21,646 nucleotides of DNA, taken from assembly GCA_019308645.1 (NCBI GenBank), contig JAFDHR010000010.1, positions 1-21,646 on the forward strand, given 5' to 3'. Positions 21,564 through 21,646 of this stretch are shown here, piece by piece. Positions within the stretch are counted from its first letter, which is position 1, and the number at the start of each line of letters is the position of its first letter. Origin of the DNA: Deltaproteobacteria bacterium (GTDB lineage: Bacteria > Desulfobacterota > DSM-4660 > Desulfatiglandales > B25-G16). The notes beneath the pieces are model-generated. The model had not been told where the DNA came from and made no database searches. It worked only from the letters and a program-made list of their open reading frames with translations. A program made the position numbers and the translations under genes.

Positions 21564-21646
21564 GTGCCTGATGGTTGAAGTAGGTTTTAATTATCTACAA
21601 TGTCTATCATATTTTTGCCTGGATTGTAAGATCAGTTATTCGTAAA

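Overview
The window looks like a piece of a Gram-negative chromosome. Envelope-type genes (RseC, TatA/E), a two-domain universal stress protein and a cytidylate-kinase-like protein would fit Desulfobacterota, Nitrospirota or anammox-type Planctomycetes. No rRNA or other lineage marker is present, so the host is a low-confidence inference. All repeat and motif comparisons here were made by eye.

The left part, about 1-13,500, is an accessory island. It carries a truncated membrane protein with a small Cys-rich partner, four mutually diverged AAA_14/DUF4143 ATPases (1382-2521 +, 3699-5006 -, 9107-10300 -, 10692-11828 -), a RelE/ParE-type toxin-antitoxin pair (2981-3428 -), an AbiEi/AbiEii type IV toxin-antitoxin operon (6205-8446 -), a Fic-type 3' remnant, two copies of a radC-like 5' fragment and an MFS transporter. 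Almost every gap between these cargo genes holds members of one dispersed repeat system. Module A is palindrome-ended and contains a two-way terminator hairpin. Module B is GC-rich with stems. Module C is a set of short arms of the form CCCCAGTNNAAT paired with ATTNNACGGGG, often nested with matching changes in both arms. Module D is a CCCGAT/ATCGGG hairpin joined to the radC-like fragment. The order A-B-C, where present, is always the same and always in the same orientation.

Several accessory genes have operator-like palindromes at their promoters. The abiE operon has two 23-bp inverted repeats, one overlapping a TATAAT box. ATPases 1 and 3 share a TTACTCA/TGAGTAA half-site exactly 23 nt before their ATG codons. 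ATPase 4 has a TTGACA-16-TATAAT promoter with a palindrome at the predicted transcription start. This suggests a set of separately autoregulated selfish or defence-like modules packed between repeats.

The right part, about 13,539-21,646, looks like ordinary chromosome: GNAT acetyltransferase, universal stress protein, RseC, cytidylate-kinase-like protein, inositol monophosphatase, TatA/E, and a 968-residue MrfA-like helicase fused to an MrfB/YprB-like exonuclease. It lacks the A-D repeats but contains a 184-bp foldback element, a REP-like hairpin that supplies the end of rseC, and 7-8 bp tandem tracts.
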